From: Halomicrobium zhouii | Lineage (GTDB): Archaea > Halobacteriota > Halobacteria > Halobacteriales > Haloarculaceae | Length of the DNA: 64,000 nucleotides | Assembly: GCF_900114435.1 (NCBI RefSeq) | Contig: NZ_FOZK01000002.1 | Coordinates: 124,001 to 188,000 of the forward strand | Direction: 5' to 3' | Shown: positions 27,978 to 36,922 of the stretch, in pieces | Layout of the letters: every line of letters begins with the position of its first letter | Position numbering within the stretch: the stretch's first letter is position 1 | Position numbers and translations under genes: made by a program | Notes under the pieces: model-generated | Seen by the model: only the letters and a program-made list of their open reading frames with translations | The model's database searches: none | Told to the model about the DNA's origin: nothing

Positions 27978-29048
27978 ATGGAGTACGATCTCGACAGTTT
28001 CAGTGCCCGCGACTGGGAGCGCCCCACAGACGCCGACCCGATTCGGTTCGCCATGGTCGGACTCGGCTGGTGGACGCGCGAGCAGGCGATCCCCGCCGTC
28101 GAAGACGCAGACTACTGCACGACGACGGTCCTCGTCAGTTCCAGTACGGAGAAGGCCGACGAGGTCGCCGCCGACCTCGACGGGATCGAGGCGACGCTCA
28201 CCTACGACGAGTACGCCGACGGCGCCGCGACCGACGCCTACGACGCGGCCTACGTCGGCACGCCGAACGGTCTCCACCGCGGCCACGTCGAAGCCGCGGC
28301 CGAGCACGACAAAGCCGTTCTCTGCGAGAAGCCCCTCGAAGCGACCGTCGAGGATGCCCGGGCGTGCGTCGACGCCTGCCGGCAAGCCGACGTCCCGCTG
28401 ATGGTCGCCTACCGCGTCCAGACCGAACCGGTGGCTCGTCGCGCCCGGGAACTGATCGACGACGGCGCCATCGGCGACGTCGTCTCGGTACTCGGACACA
28501 TGTCGGACCGGATCCTCGACGCCGTCGGCGAGGACAGCTGGCGGTTCGACCCCGAGCTCTCCGGGGGAACGACCCTCAACGACATCGGGATCTACCCGCT
28601 GAACACGATCCGGTTCATCCTGGAGGAAAACCCCGAGGCGGTGTACGCCCGGACGGAGTCCGAACAGCCCGCCTACGACGGGACCGACGAGCACGGGGCG
28701 TTCCAGCTCGAGTTCCCCGACGGCAAGCTCGCCTCGTGTACGGTCACGCACAGCGCGACGCTTGCATCGAGTCTGCGGTTCGTCGGCACCGAGGGCGAAC
28801 TGAGCATCGAGGGGCTGTTCTTCCCGAACACCCGGAAGGTGCTCCGGGTCTCCGGCCCGGATATCGAGGGCGAGTACCGGCCGGAACCGGTCGACCAGAT
28901 GCGCGAGGAGTTCGACTACTTCGCCAACCGCCTCCAGCACGGGGAAGACCCCGAGCCCGACGGCGAACACGGCATGGTCGACATGCGCACGATCCGCGCG
29001 CTCTACGAATCCGCCGAGCAGGGGCGACGCGTCGAACTCGACCGGTGA
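27978..29048 (+). CDS. gfo6: Gfo/Idh/MocA oxidoreductase, Gfo6-like D-xylose 1-dehydrogenase
   Basis: A 356-residue NAD(P)-dependent dehydrogenase. The N-terminal Rossmann fold has FAMVGLGWWTREQAIPAV, and the catalytic Lys lies in AVLCEKPLEA. DIGIYPLN and the preceding SGGTTLND match the haloarchaeal Gfo6 D-xylose 1-dehydrogenase pattern as I know it, including DEHGAFQLEFPDG. That enzyme oxidises xylose to xylonate as the first step of the oxidative pentose route. A related aldose specificity is possible. A TATA-like GATTATCAAT (27946-27955) sits about 27 bases before the ATG. Its position between the importer and GH43 xylosidase genes supports a role in xylose use. Confidence 0.82.
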   Translation: MEYDLDSFSARDWERPTDADPIRFAMVGLGWWTREQAIPAVEDADYCTTTVLVSSSTEKADEVAADLDGIEATLTYDEYADGAATDAYDAAYVGTPNGLHRGHVEAAAEHDKAVLCEKPLEATVEDARACVDACRQADVPLMVAYRVQTEPVARRARELIDDGAIGDVVSVLGHMSDRILDAVGEDSWRFDPELSGGTTLNDIGIYPLNTIRFILEENPEAVYARTESEQPAYDGTDEHGAFQLEFPDGKLASCTVTHSATLASSLRFVGTEGELSIEGLFFPNTRKVLRVSGPDIEGEYRPEPVDQMREEFDYFANRLQHGEDPEPDGEHGMVDMRTIRALYESAEQGRRVELDR

Positions 29049-29240
29049 GGCGGTGCGTGCGGGTCGGCGAACGGTAGCCAGTCGGTCTCCGACGAGCAGA
29101 CGAATCAGACCGAAGCGAGAGCGTGAGGGTTCGGCTACCCGTTCGACGGCTCAGTCTCCAGGCCTTCGGTCGCCCAGTCACAGTACGGGGAGCCAGATGG
29201 GACAGGCTCACTTTTCAATCCGGGAGGAATAGAGACAGAT

Positions 29241-30044
29241 ATGACGACAGGTGACGCTGCGAAATTCCTGGCGGGGTCGCCGGAACGACGGCGTCTACTG
29301 ACCTCCCTGTCGGCCGACCCCGCGACGCCGGCGGACCTGGCCGAGACCCTCGACGTCTCGCGCCGGAGCGTCCAGCGCCATCTCAAGGACCTCGTCGACC
29401 GGGGCTGGGCGACGAAAACGGACGGGCGCTACGAGTCGACCACGACTGGCGAGCTCGTGGTCGAGGAACACGCGACGTACCTGGATGCCCTCGACCGGAT
29501 CGACGCCTTCGGTCCGTTCTTCCGCCACCTGCCCGACAGCGACCACACGCCGGAGCTACGGTGGCTTCGGGACGCGACGCTCAGGACGGCGACTGAGCAG
29601 CATCCCCAGGCGCCCGTCGAGTTCTACGTCGAGCGCGTCCGGGCGTTCGACGGCGACCGCGTCCGGATGATCGCGCCGGTCCTGAGCCGGTTGTTCCACC
29701 GGGCCCACGCCGACCTCGCCTTCGACGGAGTACACACGGACCTCGTTCTCTCGGCGTCGACGATCGCAGCGGCACGCGATCTGAACCCGACGGAGTTCGA
29801 CGTCGTCACCAGCGTCGACGTCCTCACGGTGTACGAGTACCCCGACGAGGTCGGGTTCGGACTTACGCTCGGGGACGACCGATTGCTGATGGCCGCCTAC
29901 GACGGCGACGGACCGCTCAGGGCGTGCATCGAGTCCACGGATCCCGACTGCTATCAGTGGGCCGAACGACTGTTCGAACGGTACGTGGAGCAGTCGACGA
30001 CCATCGACTCGCCGTTCTCAGTCCCGTTTCCCCGCCGCAAGTGA
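29241..30044 (+). CDS. HTH transcriptional regulator with a methanogen-output-type sensor domain
   Basis: A 267-residue regulator. Residues ~5-75 form a winged helix of the ArsR type (PERRRLLTSLSADPATPADLAETLDVSRRSVQRHLKDLVDRGWATKTDGRYESTTTG has the full helix-turn-helix and wing). The C-terminal domain (EFYVERVRAFDGDRVRMIAPVLSRLFHRAHADL and beyond) resembles the archaeal MOD1/DUF1724 output domain. The placement between sugar genes suggests it regulates them, but no operator can be shown. A TATA-like CTTTTCAATC near 29211 supports the start. Confidence 0.78.
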   Translation: MTTGDAAKFLAGSPERRRLLTSLSADPATPADLAETLDVSRRSVQRHLKDLVDRGWATKTDGRYESTTTGELVVEEHATYLDALDRIDAFGPFFRHLPDSDHTPELRWLRDATLRTATEQHPQAPVEFYVERVRAFDGDRVRMIAPVLSRLFHRAHADLAFDGVHTDLVLSASTIAAARDLNPTEFDVVTSVDVLTVYEYPDEVGFGLTLGDDRLLMAAYDGDGPLRACIESTDPDCYQWAERLFERYVEQSTTIDSPFSVPFPRRK

Positions 30045-30149
30045 GCGCGGAGGGACAGAGCGCGGATGGATATATCGTTGCAGGTGTGACAGCGCCTGTC
30101 CCGAGTGACTGGCGGTGACGTAAGGTGCCGTCCGCGCCCAGAGACGCCT

Positions 30150-30203
30150 ATGAAGGTCCTCGTACTCGGCCCCGGGTTCCCGACAGGTGGCGTCCTGGGA
30201 TGA
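30150..30203 (+). other. 17-codon micro-ORF overlapping the next start
   Basis: MKVLVLGPGFPTGGVLG is followed by a TGA that overlaps the next gene's ATG (ATGA). It resembles the first strand and loop of a Rossmann nucleotide-binding fold. It may be a coupling leader, a remnant, or coincidence. Confidence 0.3.
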
Positions 30204-30661
30204 GTTCCGGACGCTCTCTCCGCCGGCTCGCCCGCATCGCCGGCGGCGCAGCCGGGCTGAGTGGTTCGTACGGCTTCTTGCGACTGATGGGCGCGTTCGG
30301 CCCGGTCTCGTGCTGGACCAGCCAGACCAGTAGCGAAAGTTCCAGCGGGGGAGTCACCTCGACAGCGGTGAGCCGCGGCTGCGAAGCGGGCGTCGACTAC
30401 TTGCTGGGCAGTACGGGGGGCAACGCGCCCGTCCTGTTCTTCTGGGCCGTCGTCCTGCTGGCGCTCACCGGCGTCGGCGTCGTCTCGGTCTGGACGGACC
30501 GCCGACTGCTCAACTGGGCGACCGTCTGTCTCGGCGGCGTCATCACCGTCGTCGGGATGTTCAGCATCGGGGGTCAGTTCCTGTTCCCGACGCTGTGCCT
30601 GTTCGCCGCCGCGGTCGCGCTCTCCGTCCGTGCCCGTCGAGAGCCGTCCGTTCGGGCCTGA
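30200..30661 (+). CDS. Small membrane protein, function unknown
   Basis: A 153-residue protein with an N-terminal hydrophobic stretch, an external-looking Ser/Thr-rich loop containing two cysteines (VSCWTSQTSSESSSGG and SRGCEAG) that could form a disulfide, then three membrane helices in the C-terminal ~85 residues. The family is not recognised. The ATG at 30200 overlaps a 17-codon micro-ORF; a TATA-like GGATATATCG lies near 30068-30077, giving a leader of about 50 bases before the micro-ORF. An ATP- or metal-binding motif is absent. Confidence 0.6.
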   Translation: MSSGRSLRRLARIAGGAAGLSGSYGFLRLMGAFGPVSCWTSQTSSESSSGGVTSTAVSRGCEAGVDYLLGSTGGNAPVLFFWAVVLLALTGVGVVSVWTDRRLLNWATVCLGGVITVVGMFSIGGQFLFPTLCLFAAAVALSVRARREPSVRA

Positions 30662-30704
30662 CTGGGGACGTTCGAACCGGCAAGATCCGACACGGGAGCG
30701 AACG

Positions 30705-30712
30705 GAATATAC
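30705..30712 (+). promoter_or_regulatory. TATA box of the GH43 gene
   Basis: GAATATAC is centred about 27 bases upstream of the ATG at 30736, consistent with a leaderless mRNA and supporting that start over longer in-frame extensions. Confidence 0.6.
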
Positions 30713-30735
30713 CAGCCCTGTGTGAAGGACTGTCT

Positions 30736-32217
30736 ATGCGTTACGAGAACCCAGTACTGCCGGGATTTCATCCGGACCCCTCCCTCTGCCAGGTCGACGG
30801 AACCTTCTACCTCGCCACGAGCACCTTCGAGTACTTCCCAGGCGTCCCGCTCTACGAGAGCGAGAACCTCGTCGACTGGGAACCGATCGGCCACGCGCTC
30901 ACTCGCGACTCCCAGCTGGCACTCCGAGACGTCGGTGCGTCCGGCGGCGTCTTCGCGCCCACGCTCCGGCACCACGAGGGCACGTTCTACCTCGTCACGA
31001 CGAACGTCAGCGGCGACGGTCACGTCTTCGTCACCGCCGAGGACCCGGCGGGCGAGTGGTCCGACCCGACGTGGGTGGACGCGCCGGGGTTCGACCCGGA
31101 CCTCTTCTTCGACGGCGACACCTGCTATTTCACCTACCACGTCGAGGACACCGAGAACCCGATCCAGCAGGCCGAACTCGACGTGGAGACCGGTGAACTC
31201 GGCGACCCGCGGACGATCTGGACGGGGTTCCGTGACCCCCACGTCGAGGCACCACACGTCTTCGAACGGGACGGCACGTACCACCTGATCCTCGCCGAAG
31301 GGGGGACCCACGCAGGCCACATGGTCGTCGCGGCGCGTGCCGACGACCCGACGGGGCCCTACGAGGGCTGTCCGGACAACCCCGTCCTCACGCACTGGGG
31401 CCGGCCACGAGACGACATCCGCGCAGTCGGCCACGCCGACCTCGTCGAAGACGAAAACGGGAGATGGTGGCTCGTCTGCCTGGGCATCCGCCAGCGCGGG
31501 CCGTGGCCGCGGTACCACCACCTCGGTCGAGAGACGTTCCTCGCGCCCGTCTCGTGGGAGGATGGCTGGCCGGTGGTCAACGATGGGAATCCGATCCGGG
31601 CCGAGATGGACGCACCGCTCCCCGGCGAGCGCCGGGCAGAGCCGAACAGTATCGAGCGTACCGACACCGGGTTCGCGGACGGACTGGGCGTCGAGTGGGA
31701 GTTCCGCCGCAACCCCGACCGGGACCGCTATCGGACGACCGCGGACGGACTCCGCCTCCGCGGCGGTCCGGAGACCCTCGACGAACCCGGGGCGACCTTC
31801 GTCGGCCGGCGCCAGACCGCCTTCGACTGCCGGGCCGAGCTGTCGCTGTCGTTCGACCCGGGCGACGGCGACGAGGCCGGCCTCGCGGTGGTCGCCAACG
31901 AACGGCACCACTACCAGCTCGGCGTGACCCGTCGAAACGGGCAGCGGGAAGCCGTCGTCCGCCTCCGCATCGGCGACGCGACGGACGTGGTCGGACGGAC
32001 CCCGGTCGGGGCGTCGACCGACCTGGCCGTGGTGGCCGACACCGACGACTACCGCTTCCACGTCGACGGCGAGGAACTCGCGTCGGCGGCGACGCGCTAC
32101 CTCTCGACGGAGGTTGCCACCGGGTTCACGGGCGTCTTCCTCGGCCCCTACGCGACCGGCCGTGGAACCACGTGCGATGCGGACGCGGTGGTCGAACGCT
32201 TCGTCTACGAATCCTGA
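30736..32217 (+). CDS. Glycoside hydrolase family 43 beta-xylosidase
   Basis: A 493-residue intracellular glycosidase with the five-bladed propeller of GH43 followed by a beta-sandwich (residues ~310-493). The opening NPVLPGFHPDPSLCQVDGTFYLATSTFEYFPGVPLYES is the GH43 beta-xylosidase (XynB-like) hallmark. Predicted catalytic residues are base D14 (HPDPS), pKa-tuning D120 (GFDPDLFF) and acid E171 (VEAPHVF). It would release xylose, or arabinose, from imported oligosaccharides and feed the xylose dehydrogenase encoded just upstream. No signal peptide is seen. Confidence 0.92.
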   Translation: MRYENPVLPGFHPDPSLCQVDGTFYLATSTFEYFPGVPLYESENLVDWEPIGHALTRDSQLALRDVGASGGVFAPTLRHHEGTFYLVTTNVSGDGHVFVTAEDPAGEWSDPTWVDAPGFDPDLFFDGDTCYFTYHVEDTENPIQQAELDVETGELGDPRTIWTGFRDPHVEAPHVFERDGTYHLILAEGGTHAGHMVVAARADDPTGPYEGCPDNPVLTHWGRPRDDIRAVGHADLVEDENGRWWLVCLGIRQRGPWPRYHHLGRETFLAPVSWEDGWPVVNDGNPIRAEMDAPLPGERRAEPNSIERTDTGFADGLGVEWEFRRNPDRDRYRTTADGLRLRGGPETLDEPGATFVGRRQTAFDCRAELSLSFDPGDGDEAGLAVVANERHHYQLGVTRRNGQREAVVRLRIGDATDVVGRTPVGASTDLAVVADTDDYRFHVDGEELASAATRYLSTEVATGFTGVFLGPYATGRGTTCDADAVVERFVYES

Positions 32218-32323
32218 AACGGCGGGGTCGCGGCTGGCGCACCAGCGAACCAGACATTCCGCGTCTCCACACGGCTCGAGATTCCCAGTTAATTTTTCTA
32301 CCCAGGCCGGGAGATTCTAGCCA

Positions 32324-33226
32324 ATGAGTGACCGAACGCAGGTCCCGGACCAGTGGGAGCGCGGCTTCGTCGAGGCGAACGGCATCGAGTTGCACTACTG
32401 CCGCAGCGGTGGCTCGAGGCCGACGTTCGTCGTCTCACACGGCTTCACCGACGACGGGTACTGTCGGCTCGACCTCGCCCGCGAACTCGGTGACGAGTTC
32501 GACGTCGTGCTGTACGACGCTCGCGGACACGGTCGTTCCGACGCCCCCGACGAGGACTACGGCGCGCCCGAACGGGCGACGGACCTGCTCGGACTGCTCG
32601 ACGCGCTCTCGATCGACGACCCGATCCTGTTCGGCCACTCCATGGGCGCCGACACGGTCGCGGCGGCCGCGGCCCGTCGACCCGACCGGCCGCGAGCGGT
32701 CGTCCTCGAAGACCCCGTCTGGCCGGTCGAGGGAGTCAACGACGTCATCGAGGCCGGACCGGGCGACGACGGCGAGGACGGGCCCGGCGACGACGGCGAG
32801 GACGGACCCGGCGACGACGGCGAGGGCGGACCCGGCGACGATATCGAGGCGCAGGTCGAAGAGTGGCAGGACACCAGCGTCGAGGAACTCCTCGAGGCAG
32901 ACACGATGTTCCGGGACCTCGCCGAGCGCGGTCAGCCCGACCTCGCACGGCGGGTGGCCGAAGCCAGGGGCCGGCTCCGGCCGGAAATCGCCCGCGTGTT
33001 CCAGGCCGACCTCGTCGACCCGACCGAGCGGTACGGCGACGTCGCGGCGCCGACGCTGATCGTGAAAGCCGACGCGGACGAACCGGAACGCGAGCGCGAA
33101 CGGGAGATTGCCGCGTACCTCCAGGACGGCCAAATCGTACACGTGGACGACGCCGGCCACTGCGTCTTCTGGGACGAGCGCGAGCGTGCGACCGAGGAAC
33201 TCCGGGCGTTCCTCGCGACGGTCTGA
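32324..33226 (+). CDS. Alpha/beta hydrolase with an internal acidic repeat
   Basis: A 300-residue hydrolase of the alpha/beta-fold superfamily. The nucleophile is S106 in the elbow GHSMGA, the acid is probably D250 (VKAD) and the base is H279 (DDAGHC); oxyanion-loop residues lie in VSHGFTDDG. The lid region holds four tandem copies of GPGDDGED-like octapeptides (residues 145-176), encoded by a 24-bp DNA repeat. The substrate is not predictable; esterase or lactonase are possibilities, and a lactonase would suit the neighbouring xylose oxidation route (inference). A TATA-like GTTAATTTTTC (32288-32298) supports a leaderless start. Confidence 0.85.
   Translation: MSDRTQVPDQWERGFVEANGIELHYCRSGGSRPTFVVSHGFTDDGYCRLDLARELGDEFDVVLYDARGHGRSDAPDEDYGAPERATDLLGLLDALSIDDPILFGHSMGADTVAAAAARRPDRPRAVVLEDPVWPVEGVNDVIEAGPGDDGEDGPGDDGEDGPGDDGEGGPGDDIEAQVEEWQDTSVEELLEADTMFRDLAERGQPDLARRVAEARGRLRPEIARVFQADLVDPTERYGDVAAPTLIVKADADEPEREREREIAAYLQDGQIVHVDDAGHCVFWDERERATEELRAFLATV
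32756..32851 (+). repeat. 24-bp minisatellite, four units, inside the hydrolase gene
   Basis: Four in-frame copies of a unit beginning GGACCGGGCGACGACGGCGA encode GPGDDGED (twice), GPGDDGEG and GPGDDIEA. The first three differ at only a few bases; the fourth diverges at its end. The array falls in the cap region between nucleophile and acid, a place that tolerates insertions in this fold. Confidence 0.85.
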
Positions 33227-33270
33227 GAGGTTCCCGTTCCGGAGTCGGCGAGCGGAGTCCTCGTCAGCGT

Positions 33271-35616
33271 TCAACTGGAGTCCGAGACCGGAGTCACACA
33301 GTAGTTCTCACCCGCCCGCGTCTCGAAGACCACCTGGCCGTCGTCGCGGTGTGCGTCCACCGACCTGCCGTCGACGGTCTCGACTGCGAGGTCGAGCGTC
33401 GCCCTTACGCGACAGGGCTCGCCGGATTCCGACCGGACGGTCGCGCCGTCCAGGCTCCCCTCGGACCATTCGATATCGACCTCGAAGTCACCCCGGGCGC
33501 GCAGTCCCGAGACCGCCCCCTCGGCCCACGCGTCGGGGAGCGCCGGCAGGAGGCGGATCTCCTCGCCGTGACTGCCCAGCAGCATCTCGACGACGCCCGC
33601 GGTGGCGCCGAAGTTCCCGTCTATCTGGAACGGCGGGTGGAGGTCGAACAGGTTCGGCGCCGTCGACTCCGTGAGCAACGTCTCGACCCACTCGTGGGCT
33701 CGCTCGCCGTCTTCCAGGCGGGCGAACTGGTTGACCAGCCACGCGGCGCTCCAGCCGGTGTGGCCGCCGCCGTGTTCGAGCCGGCGCTCCAGCGACGTCC
33801 GGACCGCGTCGGCGAGTTCCGGTGTCTCCCGCGGGGTTATCTGGTCGCTCGGGTGCGTGCCGTAGAGGTGGGAGATGTGCCGGTGGCCCGGGTCGGCCTC
33901 GTCGTAGTCCTCGACCCACTCCTGTAGCTGGCCGTGTTCGCCCACCTGCATCGGCGGGAGGCGGTCGGCGGCGGCGACCAGGTCCTCGTGAAAGTCGCCC
34001 TCGATATCCAGGACCGCCGCGGCGGCGACGCAGTGTTCGAAGCAGTCGCGAGTGAGCTGGACGTCCATGGTCGGCGCATAGGTGACGGTGGCTTCCTGCC
34101 CGTCGTCGGTGACGTAGGCGTTCTCGGGCGAGATAGACGGCGCGGTCACCAGCCAGTCTTCCTCCGGGTGTTCGACGAGGAAGTCCAGGAGGAACGACGC
34201 CGCGTCACGCAGGATGGGGTACGCCGTCTCGCGGAGGAACGTCTCGTCGCGCGTGAATGCGTAGTGGTCCCAGACCAGCCGGGAGAGCCACGCCGCCCCC
34301 ATCGGCCAGAGCCCCCACCGCGCGCCGTCGACGGGCGCCACGTTCCGCCAGAGATCCGAGTTGTGGTGGACGGCGAACCCGTCACAGCCGTAGTGCGTCT
34401 CCGCGACGCGCTCCCCGGGACCGCGCAAGTCGTCCACGAAGTCGTACAGCGGAGCCGCACACTCCGCGAGGTTCGCCTGCAGCGCCGGCCAGTAGTTCAT
34501 CTCCAGGTTGACGTTCAGCGTGTACCCGCTGTTCCACGGCGGGTCGAACTCGGCGTTCCAGACGCCCTGCAGGTTCGCGGGCTCGGATCCGGGCCGGGAA
34601 CTCACCAGCAGGAGATAGCGCCCGAACTGGGCGTACAGCGCCGCGAGGTGCGGGTCCTCGGCCCCCTCGGCCACCCGGGCGAGGCGCTCGTCCGTCGGCC
34701 GGTCGACCGGGTCGCCAAGATCCAGTGCCACGCGGTCGAAGAGGGAGCGGTGGTCGGCGACGTGGGCCCGCCGCAGGTCGTCGTACGGGCGGTCCGCGAT
34801 GGTGGCCAGCACGTCCTCGCAGGCCCCGGTCGGGTCCGCCGTTTCGTGGCTCGTGAATCCGGTCAGCGTTATCGTCACGTCGTCGGCGCCCATGACCGCG
34901 AGACCGGCCTCCGACGCGCCCGGTGCGTCTGCACCAGTTACCGGTTCGATCGACCCAGTTGGCGCGTCCACGCGGGCCTGCGCTTCGAATCGCATCCCCC
35001 AGCCCCCCGCGCCCCGGTCGCCGGCCGGCATATCGACGACCGAACCACGGAGAAAGAGCGTGTCGTCCCGGGCGACCGCTCGCGCACCGCGGTCGCGGTG
35101 GAGGCCGGCCGTCACGTCCACCTCGCCGGGACCGTCGGCAGTGAGTCGGACCACGATCGCGTCGTCCGGTGCCGAGGCGAAGTACTCGCGCGTGTACGTC
35201 GTCCCCTCGTGGTCGTACCGGACGCGAACGACGCCCGTCGACAGGTCGAGTTCGCGCCGGTAGTCGGTGACGTCGTCGTGGCCCACGGCCAGCGCGAGGT
35301 CGCCGAAGGGCTGGTAGGGACGCAGGCGAACGGGATCACCCAGCAGTTTCTCGTCGGCGAGCGCCTGTGCTCGCTCGACCTCGCCGTCGAAGAGTAACTG
35401 CCGGACCGCTTCGAGATGCTCCCGTGCGACCGGGTTCGTCCGGTCCTCGTGTCCGCCCGCCCACAGCGTGTCGGCGTTGAACTGGACCCGGTCGACGCGG
35501 GGGCCGCCGAAGGCCATCGCGCCGAGGCGGCCGTTACCGACCGGCAGCGCTTCCAGCCACTCCGTGGCTGGCGAGTCGTACCACGTCGTGGTCTGTGGGT
35601 CGAAGGCAGCACGCAT
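33271..35616 (-). CDS. Glycoside hydrolase family 95 alpha-L-fucosidase
   Basis: A 781-residue enzyme matching GH95 across its length. The N-terminal beta-domain contains [19 protein letters not shown] and [14 protein letters not shown]. The (alpha/alpha)6 barrel has [43 protein letters not shown] and [10 protein letters not shown], and a C-terminal domain has [18 protein letters not shown] and [11 protein letters not shown]95 enzymes remove alpha-1,2-linked fucose (some act on galactose). No signal peptide is seen, so it works on imported oligosaccharides. A TATA box at 35641-35648 (minus) sits about 28 bases before the ATG. It converges with the hydrolase gene. Confidence 0.92.
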   Translation of the reverse strand: MRAAFDPQTTTWYDSPATEWLEALPVGNGRLGAMAFGGPRVDRVQFNADTLWAGGHEDRTNPVAREHLEAVRQLLFDGEVERAQALADEKLLGDPVRLRPYQPFGDLALAVGHDDVTDYRRELDLSTGVVRVRYDHEGTTYTREYFASAPDDAIVVRLTADGPGEVDVTAGLHRDRGARAVARDDTLFLRGSVVDMPAGDRGAGGWGMRFEAQARVDAPTGSIEPVTGADAPGASEAGLAVMGADDVTITLTGFTSHETADPTGACEDVLATIADRPYDDLRRAHVADHRSLFDRVALDLGDPVDRPTDERLARVAEGAEDPHLAALYAQFGRYLLLVSSRPGSEPANLQGVWNAEFDPPWNSGYTLNVNLEMNYWPALQANLAECAAPLYDFVDDLRGPGERVAETHYGCDGFAVHHNSDLWRNVAPVDGARWGLWPMGAAWLSRLVWDHYAFTRDETFLRETAYPILRDAASFLLDFLVEHPEEDWLVTAPSISPENAYVTDDGQEATVTYAPTMDVQLTRDCFEHCVAAAAVLDIEGDFHEDLVAAADRLPPMQVGEHGQLQEWVEDYDEADPGHRHISHLYGTHPSDQITPRETPELADAVRTSLERRLEHGGGHTGWSAAWLVNQFARLEDGERAHEWVETLLTESTAPNLFDLHPPFQIDGNFGATAGVVEMLLGSHGEEIRLLPALPDAWAEGAVSGLRARGDFEVDIEWSEGSLDGATVRSESGEPCRVRATLDLAVETVDGRSVDAHRDDGQVVFETRAGENYCVTPVSDSS

Positions 35617-35640
35617 GGTTTCGGATTGCGCACCGTCGGG

Positions 35641-35648
35641 TTAAATCT
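35641..35648 (-). promoter_or_regulatory. TATA box of the GH95 gene
   Basis: AGATTTAA on the minus strand is centred about 28 bases upstream of the ATG at 35616, the spacing of a leaderless mRNA. Confidence 0.55.
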
Positions 35649-35723
35649 GGGGTCCCGGGAGGGGGTGTTCGTTCGAGAAGCAAGGAGGTCGTAGCGTGGA
35701 GTGGGTATGCGACTCCCAGGAGC

Positions 35724-36128
35724 CTACGACGTCGTTGCGGGGTGGTTGTCGTCCTGGCGCGAGTGGGGAAACGGAACGTTCACGATCAGCTCGTCGAACG
35801 GAAAGACCGGCTGCTTCGCCTGGCCGACTTCCTCGAACCGGATGATACCCATCGCTTCGAGGCGCGTCAGTTCGTCGTGGACGTTCTTGACATCCCGCTC
35901 GACCAGCCGGGCCGTCTCGCGGATACTCGCCGGTTCGTGTGCCGAGAGGGCTCTGAGGAGCGCCAGCGTGGTCGCCGTGAGCGTCTTTGCGAGGAGTTCC
36001 TCGCTCGGAAAGGAGACCGTATGCGCGGAGTCCACTGATTCCCCGTGTTGCAAGCGCTCGACCGCCGAACGGACTTCGTCATCGAACGCTTCGTCGGATT
36101 CGACAGTGACGACGAGTGTTCGTGTCAT
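35724..36128 (-). CDS. HVO_A0114-type HTH protein, probable antitoxin (TumA-like)
   Basis: A 134-residue protein. A short N-terminal beta segment (MTRTLVVTVESDEAFDDEV) precedes a MarR-like winged helix (SEELLAKTLTATTLALLRALSAHEPASIRETARLVERDVKNVHDELTRLEAMGIIRFE). This layout matches the haloarchaeal HVO_A0114 family of putative DNA-binding proteins. It begins four bases after the stop of the TumE-like gene, so the two form one unit, and it would be the antitoxin that also represses the operon. Upstream in-frame codons exist but overlap the partner gene. Confidence 0.78.
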   Translation of the reverse strand: MTRTLVVTVESDEAFDDEVRSAVERLQHGESVDSAHTVSFPSEELLAKTLTATTLALLRALSAHEPASIRETARLVERDVKNVHDELTRLEAMGIIRFEEVGQAKQPVFPFDELIVNVPFPHSRQDDNHPATTS

Positions 36129-36132
36129 TGGA

Positions 36133-36477
36133 TTATTCCTCCCCCGGAAGGTCGAAAGTCGACTTTGGAATCTCGCCCCAGAATCGCTTCCAGAGTTCGA
36201 GGATTCCCGGAAAATCGATATGAATGGGCTCTCGCTCGGAAGCGACGTGGAGTTCGTGGCCCTTGGTATCCTCGTGAGAATTGCCGTACCGGCGAATCGT
36301 CCCATCGGGCAACGTTCCTGGAGACTCCGGATCGAGAGCTCCGTAGTGAAACGTGTACTTCCACCCCGACGGATACGCGTCGCTGTCTGTGCGACGGAGC
36401 GAGACGCGGACGACAGTCCCGTCTGGATACACCCGCGAACGGCTGAACTCGTCCAGGCGGTCCGCCGTTAGTCCCAT
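36133..36477 (-). CDS. tumE: TumE/DUF6516-type putative toxin
   Basis: A 114-residue protein matching the TumE (DUF6516) family: a central beta-sheet with SGWKYTFHYGALDPES, the loop GTIRRYGNSHEDTKGHELHV with conserved His residues, and a C-terminal FPGILELWKRFWGE helix. TumE is the toxin of the TumE-TumA toxin-antitoxin system; its biochemical target is not evident here. The gene lies immediately upstream of the HTH partner on the same strand (toxin first). The pair marks the edge of the defence island. Confidence 0.75.
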   Translation of the reverse strand: MGLTADRLDEFSRSRVYPDGTVVRVSLRRTDSDAYPSGWKYTFHYGALDPESPGTLPDGTIRRYGNSHEDTKGHELHVASEREPIHIDFPGILELWKRFWGEIPKSTFDLPGEE

Positions 36478-36922
36478 TCATCATCCGTTGGTTGGGTCAC
36501 CAACGCCATAGTTCCGTTGGTCGAGTTACCATCGCCTTCGGTGGCCTGCTTTCCGGTGAGCGAGTGCTCGATGAACCGACGGCGAGCTATTGAACCGTCT
36601 CTTATGGGTGGGACGACAGCGTTCGACAGCTTTGCTCGTCGATGAAATTGGTTTTCAGCGACCATTACCACCTGCTGGCCCCGTCTTCACTGATGAATCT
36701 TCGAGGGGAGTGCACGGCCACAGTACGTCTGGTCATTGCTGGTCATGGTGAGATGTGAAGCGTACGACCGCTTGCACTCGGCGTCTCCTGCCCAAAATCA
36801 CCTTCTTTCAAACCGGCAACATCGATTCGCTGCACTGGCTGTCGAATGGCTGCGACTTGTTTTAGGTTACAGTTCTCTGATGTTATTTTATTTAAGCCGT
36901 GCTGCCCGTACGTGGAATTACC

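Noticed and set aside
36468-36671. A 67-codon minus-strand frame overlapping the start of the TumE-like gene
   Set aside because: It overlaps the toxin start by about ten bases, has basic composition and no clear promoter. It is more likely the toxin operon's 5' region.
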